Origin: Alitta virens
Lineage: Eukaryota > Annelida > Polychaeta > Phyllodocida > Nereididae
DNA: 64,000 nt
Reading direction: 5' to 3'
Assembly: GCA_932294295.1 (NCBI GenBank)
Contig: OW028573.1
Coordinates: 54,129,829 to 54,193,828, forward strand
The position numbers were made by a program, and so were the translations under genes. Below the pieces are notes generated by a model, which was given only the letters and a program-made list of their open reading frames with translations, made no database searches and had not been told where the DNA came from. Each line of letters starts with the position of its first letter. Within the stretch, counting starts at the first letter, position 1. This document shows, in pieces, positions 1 to 9,901 of this stretch.

Positions 1-1553
1 CACAAGTCTTAATAGCTAAACCGTTTGTTATTCACCTCCATCATAATGTACAGCTGTCACACGAACACACAACAAAAATCCATTATATTTCCCTTGCCCT
101 ATTGTTTTGTTAATAATCAGCCATTGTTCTATTATTGCGCACAAAGAAATTGCCAACTAAGCATGTACCGAACGGCTGCTGTAAAGAAGTTACTAACATA
201 AGGTCAAAAGAAAAGGCTGTATTGACGGAAAGTAATGAGAAGGGGTTTTTTTGAAATACCCTTTATTGACGGAGGTTAATAAGAATTCTTTTTACCCTTT
301 GATTGCTAATAACCCCCAGCTGTATATGTTTGATGAGGGTGTGCTAGGAGCATTGAAAATTCAAAGGTGTTTACTATAAACACATGATGTTTGAAAATAA
401 TGTTGGAAGAGAGTCATGGTTTTATTTTCTCCTAGTCATATCCCAAGGGGGGTTTCTGACTAATATTTGGTGTTGTGAACCAAAACATTACTGGAAGGAG
501 GGTATACCCAATGGCTGTTGGCCCACGCACCTCATGGTTGATCGATGTGTCACCAATGCAATTTTGAAAGTGCTCAAATGAGTCTCTTATAAGAGGTGAT
601 ATTGCATGGAATACAATTACAGCAGAGGGCTCAAGTGTAGCAGGAATAATGCGGCGCATGTGATGCTGTGAAAGGACATTTCTAGGGTCAGTTGCTTCGG
701 TCATAGTGGCGGTCAGTTACAGGTCAAGCAGTGGACGGTGGTCACCTCTTGACCAAGGGTGTGGCTGAGCCCCAGGCCTATCATAGCAGAGCATAATTGC
801 CACCATGCACATTTTGATATTCCTGTGGGCGCTTGTCACCTTCAAAGTGCCATCCCTGTCAACACAGTGTTCGATTTCAAATAGGATATAAATCATAGTC
901 AAATGGCAGCTAGGTCATATATCAAAGCCAATCATAGCTGTCAGAGGGGTGAAAAGCTTTCTCATGCATACTGAAGACATCACCAACAATATTAGGTCTG
1001 TATTTTCTCCGTTACACTGATGTGTTGGCCAACATGGTTGGAACTTGGGTCAGTAAACCCAAGCCATTGAAAGAGTCAAGTTCTTTCACAGCTTAAACTT
1101 TGAGAGCCATCGCAGGCCCATGTCCAAGAGGGGTTTGTTGATATGACGAGGGTTTTCTCTTCTTTCTCTTTGATGAGTCTCATCTGAGAGGCGAGCATCA
1201 TCATTTCATCACATGGGGCTTAATCTGCTTCATCACCTGCATCAGCAGCCAACATCCTATTGTGTGACTCCATTGTGACGTAATGCAACAATAGGTCATT
1301 AATATGACGCCGCCATTATAACCACGTAGCCTGGAGACAGGTAAGAGTGGCAGGGCCGTCATCAAAGTAAGAGAAACCCTCAATGATCCTTGGATGATGT
1401 TCATAAATAGGGGGTTCTGCTTAGTCGTGATGAGCTGTGATGCTTCTATCTCTTTTGATGACGTCCCACCTGCTTTCCCCCAGGACGTCATTACGTCACA
1501 CAGCACGTGCTCCAACTCAATGACGTCACTACAGGGTTCTTATGGCCTCGTTT
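1..1553. other. Non-coding flank upstream of the LINE array
   Basis: No frame here resembles a known protein; the longest open frames are about 100 codons and look like chance. The last 280 bases carry a cluster of CRE-like and E-box motifs, listed separately. The stretch ends at the left target-site duplication of the LINE insertion. Confidence 0.6.
1276..1528. promoter_or_regulatory. Cluster of CRE/ATF-like motifs with one E-box
   Basis: Seen directly: TGACGTAA at 1276, TGACGTCC at 1459, GGACGTCA at 1483, TTACGTCA at 1491, CACGTG at 1504 and the full palindrome TGACGTCA at 1521. In a CpG-poor background this is dense. CRE motifs are bound by CREB/ATF/bZIP factors and CACGTG by bHLH factors in animals. 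No gene start is visible beside it, so a regulatory role is inference. Confidence 0.35.
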
Positions 1554-1569
1554 AATGACAACATATCGC
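1554..1569. repeat. Left target-site duplication of the LINE array
   Basis: The 16 bases AATGACAACATATCGC occur here directly before the 5' end of the full-length LINE. They recur at 9886-9901 directly after the last (CA)n tail. The first A may belong to the tail, so the duplication is 15 or 16 bp. This length is usual for target-primed reverse transcription. Confidence 0.92.
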
Positions 1570-1720
1570 CCTCGAAGGTCCTGGGCCTCCACGCGGCGAG
1601 GGTGGAAACACTTGGGGTGAAGTCCTCTATCCCCAGTGGCTAAAACAGGACCGTGCGCATTGCACAAGCTGCTCCAGCTTTACAGGAGGGTGTGTCCCCT
1701 ACCATACAGGGGAAACAAAA
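1570..1720 (+). promoter_or_regulatory. 5' leader of the LINE, likely internal promoter
   Basis: These 151 bases between the target-site duplication and the ORF1 start are GC-richer than the flanks. In full-length LINEs of this group the 5' UTR carries an internal RNA polymerase II promoter. No specific promoter motif was confirmed, so that function is inferred from position. Confidence 0.45.
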
Positions 1721-3142
1721 ATGAATATGTCCGAATCGACAATTTCAGACCGGCTCGCACGTCCCCCGGGTGAACAAGGTGCGCGTCCCTCAGCGGTAAA
1801 CCAGGCTGAGGTCGAAAAATTGGCTACTGGTTCCAGACAAAGTAAACGTTTCCGCTCATCTACAGATGATGCCAATCCAAGTACAACTTATGATGTTATA
1901 TCTACGCCATGGCCTAAGTTTCTTGTTGTTACTGGCAGTGATGATGGGTTTTCCCGTCTCTCAGCCATAACAATTTGTCGAACGTTGAAAGAAAGTATTG
2001 GTTTCGTTGAAAATACGAGAAGGCTCAGGAGTTCATCCTTGCTGGTGCAGGTTGCCCACAAGGACCAATCGTTAAAATTGCTGGAGCTGAGGGCCTTTGC
2101 GGGTACCCCTGTAAAGGTGGAGCCCCATCGGTTCTTCAACTCTTGCAAGGGGGTTGTGACATCTCATGAGAGCAGTCTCTGCTCCGATGACGAACTGAGG
2201 GACTGGCTGAATGACTACAATGTCATCCACATTCACCGCCAGCCCCCCAGATATTCACGACAGCTACTGACTCTGACCTTTGATGGCACAGTGTTGCCTG
2301 ATAGGGTCAGCATAGGGTTCGAGTGGTGTAGGGTACGTCCCTACATCCCGAACCCAAAACGATGTTATAATTGCCAGCGATTTGGCCATTTTAGCGGCTC
2401 CTGCCGCGCCAAAGCAACCTGCGCCAATTGTGGGTCACGGGAACACGTTCATTCCCGTGACTCACCATGTCAGAAACAGTCATATTGTGTTAATTGTGGA
2501 GGTGATGGGCCAGCCTATCACCGTGGCTGTCCCAAATGGCAGCTAGAGAAAGAGATCCTGAAGTTAAAGACCACCAAGGATATCTCCTTTCCCCAAGCAC
2601 GCCGTATAGCTGAACAGGCTGCTGGGGCAAGCTATGCCTCAGTCCTGTCTCAGATGGCTGGACCTAGATCTCCTTCACCCAGATCATCGCCCAGGCGAAG
2701 GATTGACCTAGATCCTAATTATAATTATTCCAAGGCAGGGCAAAGCTTGCAGAAACATAAACCTGAATCTAAGACTTCACAGGCAGACGATCACCTCGCA
2801 AGAATAAAGCAGCATGCTATAGATGTCGGAAAAGGACATCTTGTAGCTCCATCGGTTGGTGCGTCACAACTTAGTGTACCCTCACAGGGTGCACCTTCCG
2901 GCGTTAAGTCGGAAGAGATACACCAGCCGATGGAAGAGGAGGCAGGGACTACCACCATCCCTAGGCCTCAACGGGAGGGGGCAATTGATAAAAGATCAAT
3001 TGTTCCCAAAAGACCCCCCCTCATCAGAAAAACACTAGAAAAATCTAGTGCACTGAGCTTCATAGCACCACCATCTAAGCATGGTGGGGCCCTCAAAAAG
3101 ATCTTAACACCAAAAGAGGCAGCGACTTTGAAGAAAAAGTGA
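1721..3142 (+). CDS. LINE ORF1 protein, gag-like with CCHC zinc knuckles
   Basis: This 473-residue protein is the nucleic-acid-binding ORF1 product of the LINE, which packages element RNA into a particle with ORF2. The region before the knuckles (about residues 60-210) has the look of the RRM-like / pre-C2HC segment of I-group ORF1 proteins. Three zinc knuckles follow in a row: C215, C218, H223, C228; then C234, C237, H242, C250; then C256, C259, H267, C270. The C-terminal 180 residues are basic and rich in Ser and Pro (SPSPRSSPRRR near residue 325), consistent with a disordered RNA-binding tail. The start codon has A at -3. ORF2 follows 70 bp downstream in a different frame, so ORF2 must be reached by reinitiation or a similar route. 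Homology was not searched. Confidence 0.88.
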   Translation: MNMSESTISDRLARPPGEQGARPSAVNQAEVEKLATGSRQSKRFRSSTDDANPSTTYDVISTPWPKFLVVTGSDDGFSRLSAITICRTLKESIGFVENTRRLRSSSLLVQVAHKDQSLKLLELRAFAGTPVKVEPHRFFNSCKGVVTSHESSLCSDDELRDWLNDYNVIHIHRQPPRYSRQLLTLTFDGTVLPDRVSIGFEWCRVRPYIPNPKRCYNCQRFGHFSGSCRAKATCANCGSREHVHSRDSPCQKQSYCVNCGGDGPAYHRGCPKWQLEKEILKLKTTKDISFPQARRIAEQAAGASYASVLSQMAGPRSPSPRSSPRRRIDLDPNYNYSKAGQSLQKHKPESKTSQADDHLARIKQHAIDVGKGHLVAPSVGASQLSVPSQGAPSGVKSEEIHQPMEEEAGTTTIPRPQREGAIDKRSIVPKRPPLIRKTLEKSSALSFIAPPSKHGGALKKILTPKEAATLKKK

Positions 3143-3212
3143 ATATTCATACAAATTCATACCATGCACTACAGATTTTACTATGATAATATTAAACTCT
3201 TTTAACTAATTC

Positions 3213-6200
3213 ATGGACAGTATCATTCAGTGGAACTGTCGAGGTTTCAGAGCCAACTTCGATGAAATAGGTTGCATGGTCCAAGACTTAAACCCTAGTG
3301 TTTTCTGTCTACAGGAAACATTTCTGAAACCTCCAAATAGTTTTAAACTGAGAAACTATCATATGTATAATACATATGGCAATATTGCCCACGATAGAGC
3401 CACTGGTGGCTCATCAATTTTAGTTAAAAATGGCATCATTCATACCCATATTGCTCTTAACACTAACCTTCAGGCTACAGCAGTTCGTCTGAACCTGAAT
3501 AAAACATTCACCATATGTTCCATATATATTCCTCCACCCTTTCACCTTACAGCCAGTGATTTGCATAACCTATACAATCAACTGCCTGAACCGCGTCTTA
3601 TCCTAGGAGATTTTAACAGCCATAACCAATTGTGGGGAAGCACTTCCCACAACAACAAAGGAAAAACCATTGAAGATTTTCTCAATGACCACACCCTTTG
3701 CTTGTTCAATGATGGTTCACCTACATATCTTCACCCAGGTCATGGAACATTTTCAGCGATAGACCTTAGTATATGTGATCCAGCGTTATTTCTGGAATTT
3801 GAATGGAGAGTATTAGAGGACACTCACGGCAGTGATCACTTTCCTATTGTCCTACAAAACGTAGAAGGTACAAGAGAAGTGGGTCAACTCCGATGGAAGT
3901 TGCATAAAGCGGATTGGACCTCCTTCGAAAAGCACTGCTTAGAAACAATTACTATGTCTCATTATAGGAATTGTAATAATCTCGTTGAAGATTTTACTGA
4001 TGATATTACTGATATAGCCAATAAAACAATACCGATGACAAAAAATAATTCTAAACGAAGTGCAAGACCCTGGTTTGACGACGAAGTAAGAGAAGCTATT
4101 AAAAACCGTAAGAAAGCCCTCAGAATTTTTAAATCACAGCCGACCATCAACAATCTGAATAATTTTAAGTGCCTGAAAGCCAAAGCGCGTAGAATTGTCA
4201 GGCAAAAAAAACGTAGTTGCTGGAGAGACTATGTCTCCAGACTCACTGAAAGAACTCCTAGCAATAAAGTCTGGAAAATGATTAAGAAGATTGAAGGAAA
4301 GAACCTAGCTTCGCATGTAAGCATTCTAGAAGTGAATGGAGAACATCTCTCCTCACCAGAACAAATATCAAACGGGTTAGGAGAACAGTTTGCATACAAC
4401 TCCTCATCGGAGAACTATACGAGAGAATTTCAATGTTATAAGGCTCAAGCTGAGAGATTAACCCTAAATATACAGTCTGATAACAGCGAAGATTATAACT
4501 CCTACATCACCTTAGAAGAACTTCAGAAGGCCATCTTAAAACCGACTGACTCTGCAACAGGCCCTGATAATATACATTATCAAATCTTAAAACACCTACC
4601 TCAATCCTCTTTAAAAACATTACTGTATATCTTTAATCAAATTTGGGAGAAGGGATGTCTTCCATCCCTGTGGAAACAAGCCACGGTCATCCCAATTCCC
4701 AAGCCGGGGAAGGATCATAGTGATCCTATGAATTATCGACCAATAGCCTTAACCAGTTGTCTATGTAAGACAATGGAGCGAATTGTTACTGATAGACTGG
4801 TTTGGTTCCTGGAGTCGAACCAGCTTATTACAGAGTTCCAATCTGGATTTCGCCGTCACAGGAGCACATTAGATCATTTAGTCAGACTGGAAACTTATGT
4901 TAGAGATGCTTTCATTAACAGAGAACACGTAGTAGCCATATTCTTTGACCTAGAAAAAGCTTATGACACTACATGGAAATATGGAATAATGAAAGATCTC
5001 CACGACTTAGGGCTTCGAGGTCGCCTTCCAGTTTTCATCGGATCCTTCCTACAGGATCGCTTCTTTAAGGTCCGAGTGGGATCAATGATGTCAAGCCCCT
5101 ACTCTCAGGAGAATGGAGTCCCTCAGGGTAGTATTCTCTCGCCCACCCTCTTTAACGTCAAAATCAACAGTATAGTAAATTCCATCTCAGAAAATCTCAT
5201 GTCGTCCCTATATGTTGACGATTTCCTCATTGCATATCGTTCCAGATATATGCCAACCATAGAACGACAACTGCAATTAAATTTGAATAGGATTCACAAA
5301 TGGTCACTCGAAAATGGCTTCAAGTTCTCTAAACAGAAGACAGTTTGTCTGCCTTTCTATTATTTACGATCAAACCATCCAGATCCATCACTAATAATTG
5401 ACAACTGTCAAATAAAAGTGGTGAATGAAACAAAATTTTTGGGTGTACTCTTTGACTCCAAATTGTCTTTCATTCCGCATATCAAAGCACTGAAAGCAAA
5501 GTGCCTGAAATCAATGAACCTCCTTAAAGTAGTGAACAAATATAATTGGGGTGGGGACACAACGGTCCTCCTTCGTCTCTATCGAGCAATTACTCGTTCT
5601 CGACTTGATTATGGTTCTGTGGTATATGGCTCCGCCAGACCATCTTATCTAAAATGCCTGAATTCTGTACATCATCAAGGGTTGCGACTAAGCTTAAGAG
5701 CTTTTCGTACATCTCCTGTAGAGAGCTTATATGTACTGGCAGGGGAACCTCCACTTTCCCTTCGTCGTATCAAGTTATCCATGCAATACATACTAAAGGT
5801 AGCTTCAACTCCAACAAATCCAACATATGATGTGATATTTCATCCAAAATACATGCATCATTATGAATCTCGTTCAAACGCCATTCGACCACTGGGATTA
5901 CGCATGAAATTCTATCTTGAGGCTGCAAAAATTGATACTACAATCATTGCCGAGACGGAAGTACCACCCATTCCGCCATGGATTCTCCCAGTCCCGAAAG
6001 TTATACTGGATTTGGCAGAGCTTAAGAAAAGCGAAACCAATCCGGTAGACTATCAAAACCTATTTTATAGTATAAGGTTTAAATACGAATCGTACAAATT
6101 TCTATACACAGATGGCTCAAAAATGGAAAGACGAGTAGGCTGTGCTGTCACTTCTTATAAAACCGTTATAGCTGAATGTCGTCTTCCAGACCACTGCTCA

Positions 6201-6896
6201 ATATACACTGCAGAATTAACAGCTATTTACCTTGCCTTAAAGAACATCGAGGACTCAGAATCAGATCGTTATGTTATCTGTTCTGATTCCAAATCTGCTC
6301 TTCAAGCAATCCAAAATAAACAACTTGATAACCCTGGGATCTTAGATGTTCTTATTAAGTATTTCTATCTTCACGAATACAAAGACATAGTATTCTGCTG
6401 GATTCCTGGACACGCTGGCATTGAAGGGAATGAAAAAGCAGACCTGGCAGCAAAAAGGGCTCTTACAAAAGAGATAACTGATTTTACCATTCCATACACT
6501 GATTTTAAAATGACTATAAAATCTTTTATCATGTCTTGCTGGCAAAGACAATGGAATGAATGTAATAACAACAAGTTGCATTCAATCTTACCTTGCATTA
6601 AAAATAAAATACCTAGTAGGTTCAAAACTCGCAAAGATCAAGGAATATATCACAGATGCCTCATAGGACATTCAAGACTGACACATTTACACCTTTTAGT
6701 CAATGAACCGGCACCGGTATGCCAGAGTTGTCGGCGCCCCCTAACAATCAAACATATTTTATTAGATTGCATCCACTTACAACGCATTAGAAGACCTCTG
6801 TTTCAAGCTACTACCTTACAACATCTCTTTACTAGATATCCAACCCAGACAATTATTGATTTTTTATATGCTTCTGGTTTCTACTACCAAATATAG
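3213..6896 (+). CDS. LINE ORF2: APE endonuclease, reverse transcriptase, RNase H
   Basis: This 1227-residue polyprotein carries out target-primed reverse transcription. The N-terminal exonuclease/endonuclease/phosphatase domain shows N8 (QWNCRG), E35 (LQET), GDFN at 132-135, a conserved IDLS at 183 and SDH at 207-209. Together these form the expected catalytic set. The reverse transcriptase shows GPD near residue 450, FFDLEKAYD with catalytic D579, GVPQGSILSP, and YVDD at 667-670. Valine stands in the place where many LINEs have alanine (YADD). RNase H follows with the full D-E-D-D set at D967, E1001, D1025 and D1077 and the WIPGHAGIEGNEKAD motif. A C-terminal finger (C1170, C1173, H1181, C1186) precedes the end. 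The frame is intact. Length and domain order fit the I group. Confidence 0.93.
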   Translation: MDSIIQWNCRGFRANFDEIGCMVQDLNPSVFCLQETFLKPPNSFKLRNYHMYNTYGNIAHDRATGGSSILVKNGIIHTHIALNTNLQATAVRLNLNKTFTICSIYIPPPFHLTASDLHNLYNQLPEPRLILGDFNSHNQLWGSTSHNNKGKTIEDFLNDHTLCLFNDGSPTYLHPGHGTFSAIDLSICDPALFLEFEWRVLEDTHGSDHFPIVLQNVEGTREVGQLRWKLHKADWTSFEKHCLETITMSHYRNCNNLVEDFTDDITDIANKTIPMTKNNSKRSARPWFDDEVREAIKNRKKALRIFKSQPTINNLNNFKCLKAKARRIVRQKKRSCWRDYVSRLTERTPSNKVWKMIKKIEGKNLASHVSILEVNGEHLSSPEQISNGLGEQFAYNSSSENYTREFQCYKAQAERLTLNIQSDNSEDYNSYITLEELQKAILKPTDSATGPDNIHYQILKHLPQSSLKTLLYIFNQIWEKGCLPSLWKQATVIPIPKPGKDHSDPMNYRPIALTSCLCKTMERIVTDRLVWFLESNQLITEFQSGFRRHRSTLDHLVRLETYVRDAFINREHVVAIFFDLEKAYDTTWKYGIMKDLHDLGLRGRLPVFIGSFLQDRFFKVRVGSMMSSPYSQENGVPQGSILSPTLFNVKINSIVNSISENLMSSLYVDDFLIAYRSRYMPTIERQLQLNLNRIHKWSLENGFKFSKQKTVCLPFYYLRSNHPDPSLIIDNCQIKVVNETKFLGVLFDSKLSFIPHIKALKAKCLKSMNLLKVVNKYNWGGDTTVLLRLYRAITRSRLDYGSVVYGSARPSYLKCLNSVHHQGLRLSLRAFRTSPVESLYVLAGEPPLSLRRIKLSMQYILKVASTPTNPTYDVIFHPKYMHHYESRSNAIRPLGLRMKFYLEAAKIDTTIIAETEVPPIPPWILPVPKVILDLAELKKSETNPVDYQNLFYSIRFKYESYKFLYTDGSKMERRVGCAVTSYKTVIAECRLPDHCSIYTAELTAIYLALKNIEDSESDRYVICSDSKSALQAIQNKQLDNPGILDVLIKYFYLHEYKDIVFCWIPGHAGIEGNEKADLAAKRALTKEITDFTIPYTDFKMTIKSFIMSCWQRQWNECNNNKLHSILPCIKNKIPSRFKTRKDQGIYHRCLIGHSRLTHLHLLVNEPAPVCQSCRRPLTIKHILLDCIHLQRIRRPLFQATTLQHLFTRYPTQTIIDFLYASGFYYQI

Positions 6897-6984
6897 ATAA
6901 TCAATCTTAACCTAGAGAGCCTCTACATAGCCCACTCAGGTGCTGATGAGGCGTTAAACAATAACTCACACACACACACACACA

Positions 6985-8001
6985 CCACCCATTCCGCCAT
7001 GGATTCTCCCAGTCCCGAAAGTTATACTGGATTTGGCAGAGCTTAAGAAAAGCGAAACCAATCCGGTAGACTATCAAAACCTATTTTATAGTATAAGGTT
7101 TAAATACGAATCGTACAAATTTCTATACACAGATGGCTCAAAAATGGAAAGACGAGTAGGCTGTGCAGTCACTTCTTATAAAACCGTTATAGCTGAATGT
7201 CGTCTTCCAGACCACTGCTCAATATACACTGCAGAATTAACAGCTATTTACCTTGCCTTAAAGAACATCGAGGACTCAGAATCAGATCGTTATGTTATCT
7301 GTTCTGATTCAAAATCTGCTCTTCAAGCAATCCAAAATAAACAACTTGATAACCCTGGGATCTTAGATGTTCTGATTAAGTATTTCTATCTTCACGAATA
7401 CAAAGACATAGTATTCTGCTGGATTCCTGGACACGCTGGCATTGAAGGGAATGAAAAAGCAGACCTGGCAGCAAAAAGGGCTCTTACAAAAGAGATAACT
7501 GATTTTACCATTCCATACACTGATTTTAAAATGACTATAAAATCTTTTATCATGTCTTGCTGGCAAAGACAATGGAATGAATGTAATAACAACAAGTTGC
7601 ATTCAATCTTACCTTGCATTCAAAATAAAATACCGAGTAGGTTCAATACTCGCAAAGATCAAGGAATATATCACAGATGCCTCATAGGACATTCAAGACT
7701 TACACATTTACACCTTTTAGTCAATGAACCGGCACCGGTATGCCAGAGTTGTCGGTGCCCCCTAACAATCAAACATATTTTATTAGATTGCAGCCACTTA
7801 CAACGCTTTAGAAGACCTTTGTTTCAAGCTAATACCTTACAACATCTCTTTACCAGATATCCAACCCAGACAATTATAGATTTTTTATATGCTTCTGGTT
7901 TTTACTACCAAATATAGTTAATCAATCTTAACCTAGAGAGCCTCTACATAGCCCACTCAGGTGCTGATGAGGCGTTAAACAATAACTCACACACACACAC
8001 A
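6985..8001 (+). mobile_element. 5'-truncated LINE copy 2
   Basis: This copy starts directly after the (CA)n tail of copy 1, at the point matching position 5963 to 5964 of copy 1 (offset 1021). It runs through the same ORF2 end, 3' UTR and a (CA)7 tail (7988-8001). The junction shares ACC with copy 1, so its exact base is ambiguous. There are about 18 substitutions against copy 1 over 1 kb and no indels in the coding part. No separate target-site duplication is visible between copies. Confidence 0.92.
7033..7917 (+). pseudogene. ORF2 C-terminal fragment in copy 2 (RNase H and finger)
   Basis: The open frame matches residues from about 935 to the end of the full-length ORF2: the RNase H domain with its D-E-D-D residues and the C-terminal CCHC finger. 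The endonuclease and reverse transcriptase are missing, and the apparent start is an internal methionine codon created where copy 1 has a leucine. It cannot drive its own retrotransposition. It is a truncation product, not a separate gene. The downstream stop and 3' UTR match copy 1. Confidence 0.88.
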
Positions 8002-9885
8002 CCTACTCTCAGGAGAATGGAGTCCCTCAGGGTAGTATTCTCTCGCCCACCCTCTTTAACGTCAAAATCAACAGTATAGTAAATTCCATCTCAGAAAATC
8101 TCATGTCGTCCCTATATGTTGACGATTTCCTCATTGCATATCGTTCCAGATATATGCCAACCATAGAACGACAACTGCAATTAAATTTGAATAGGATTCA
8201 CAAATGGTCACTCGAAAATGGCTTCAAGTTCTCTAAACAGAAGACAGTTTGTCTGCCTTTCTATTATTTACGATCAAACCATCCAGATCCATCACTAATA
8301 ATTGACAACTGTCAAATAAAAGTGGTGAATGAAACAAAATTTTTGGGTGTACTCTTTGACTCCAAATTGTCTTTCATTCCGCATATCAAAGCACTGAAAG
8401 CAAAGTGCCTGAAATCAATGAACCTCCTTAAAGTAGTGAGCAAATATAATTGGGGTGGGGACACAACGGTCCTCCTTCGTCTCTATCGAGCAATTACTCG
8501 TTCTCGACTTGATTATGGTTCTGTGGTATATGGCTCCGCCAGACCATCTTATCTAAAATGCCTGAATTCTGTACATCATCAAGGGTTGCGACTAAGCTTA
8601 AGAGCTTTTCGTACATCTCCTGTAGAGAGCTTATATGTACTGGCAGGGGAACCTCCACTTTCCCTTCGTCGTATCAAGTTATCCATGCAATACATACTAA
8701 AAGTAGCTTCAACTCCAACAAATCCAACATATGATGTTATATTTCATCCAAAATACATGCATCATTATGAATCTCGTTCAAACGCCATTCGACCACTGGG
8801 ATTACGCATGAAATTCTACCTTGAGGCTGCAAAAATTGATACTACAATCATTGCCGAGACGGAAGTACCACCCATTCCGCCATGGATTCTCCCAGTCCCG
8901 AAAGTTATACTGGATTTGGCAGAGCTTAAGAAAAGCGAAACCAATCCGGTAGACTATCAAAACCTATTTTATAGTATAAGGTTTAAATACGAATCGTACA
9001 AATTTCTATACACAGATGGCTCAAAAATGGAAAGACGAGTAGGCTGTGCTGTCACTTCTTATAAAACCGTTATAGCTGAATGTCGTCTTCCAGACCACTG
9101 CTCAATATACACTGCAGAATTAACAGCTATTTACCTTGCCTTAAAGAACATCGAGGACTCAGAATCAGATCGTTATGTTATCTGTTCTGATTCCAAATCT
9201 GCTCTTCAAGCAATCCAAAATAAACAACTTGATAACCCTGGGATCTTAGATGTTCTTATTAAGTATTTCTATCTTCACGAATACAAAGACATAGTATTCT
9301 GCTGGATTCCTGGACACGCTGGCATTGAAGGGAATGAAAAAGCAGACCTGGCAGCAAAAAGGGCTCTTACAAAAGAGATAACTGATTTTACCATTCCATA
9401 CACTGATTTTAAAATGACTATAAAATCTTTTATCATGTCTTGCTGGCAAAGACAATGGAATGAATGTAATAACAACAAGTTGCATTCAATCTTACCTTGC
9501 ATTCAAAATAAAATACCGAGTAGGTTCAATACTCGCAAAGATCAAGGAATATATCACAGATGCCTCATAGGACATTCAAGACTTACACATTTACACCTTT
9601 TAGTCAATGAACCGGCACCGGTATGCCAGAGTTGTCGGCGCTCCCTAACAATCAAACATATTTTATTAGATTGCATCCACTTACAACGCATTAGAAGACT
9701 TCTGTTTCAAGCTACTACCTTACAACATCTCTTTACTAGATATCCAACCCAGACAATTATTGATTTTTTATATGCTTCTGGTTTCTACTACCAAATATAG
9801 ATAATCAATCTTAACCTAGAGAGCCTCTACATAGCCCACTCAGGTGCTGATGAGGCGTTAAACAATAACTCACACACACACACAC
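8002..9885 (+). mobile_element. 5'-truncated LINE copy 3
   Basis: This copy starts directly after the (CA)7 tail of copy 2 at the point matching 5098-5099 of copy 1 (offset 2904), inside the reverse transcriptase. It ends with the same 3' UTR and a (CA)8 tail (9871-9886) that runs into the right target-site duplication. It differs from copy 1 at roughly ten positions in 1.9 kb. The junction shares CC with both parents, so no unique breakpoint can be given. Confidence 0.92.
8103..9800 (+). pseudogene. ORF2 C-terminal fragment in copy 3 (part of RT, RNase H, finger)
   Basis: The 565-codon open frame is the C-terminal part of ORF2. It begins just before the YVDD motif of the reverse transcriptase and continues through RNase H and the CCHC finger. 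The frame is open upstream to the copy junction, but no endonuclease or RT fingers remain. There are no stops or frameshifts. It differs from copy 1 at a few residues, for example N to S in the LKVV.KYNW segment and RP to RS in the finger. It is a dead truncated copy unless expressed from an outside promoter. Confidence 0.88.
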
Positions 9886-9901
9886 AATGACAACATATCG
9901 C
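9886..9901. repeat. Right target-site duplication of the LINE array
   Basis: This is a perfect 16-bp match to 1554-1569, placed directly after the terminal (CA)8 tail. The next bases differ (A here, C at 1570). That sets the right edge of the whole three-copy insertion. Confidence 0.92.

Larger units (their letters stand above)
1570..6984 (+). mobile_element. Full-length non-LTR retrotransposon (I/Nimb-like), copy 1
   Basis: This is a complete LINE of about 5.4 kb: a 151-bp 5' leader (1570-1720), ORF1, a 70-bp spacer, ORF2, a 70-bp 3' UTR (6897-6966) and a (CA)9 tail (6967-6984). ORF2 has the order APE endonuclease, reverse transcriptase, RNase H and C-terminal CCHC finger. That order is typical of the I group (I, Nimb and relatives). 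The 3' end motif GGCGTTAAACAATAAC before the tail resembles the ends of I-group LINEs in several invertebrates. Both ORFs lack stops or frameshifts, so the copy is young and may still be mobile. Clade placement is by motif reading only. Confidence 0.9.

Noticed and set aside
1888..2148. 86-codon minus-strand open frame inside ORF1
   Set aside because: It is a shadow of the LINE ORF1 frame with no recognisable product.
6342..6634. Minus-strand open frames of 79-87 codons, repeated at 7363-7619 and 9246-9502
   Set aside because: They lie antisense within the RNase H coding region of ORF2 and recur only because the LINE copies repeat. They have no independent support.
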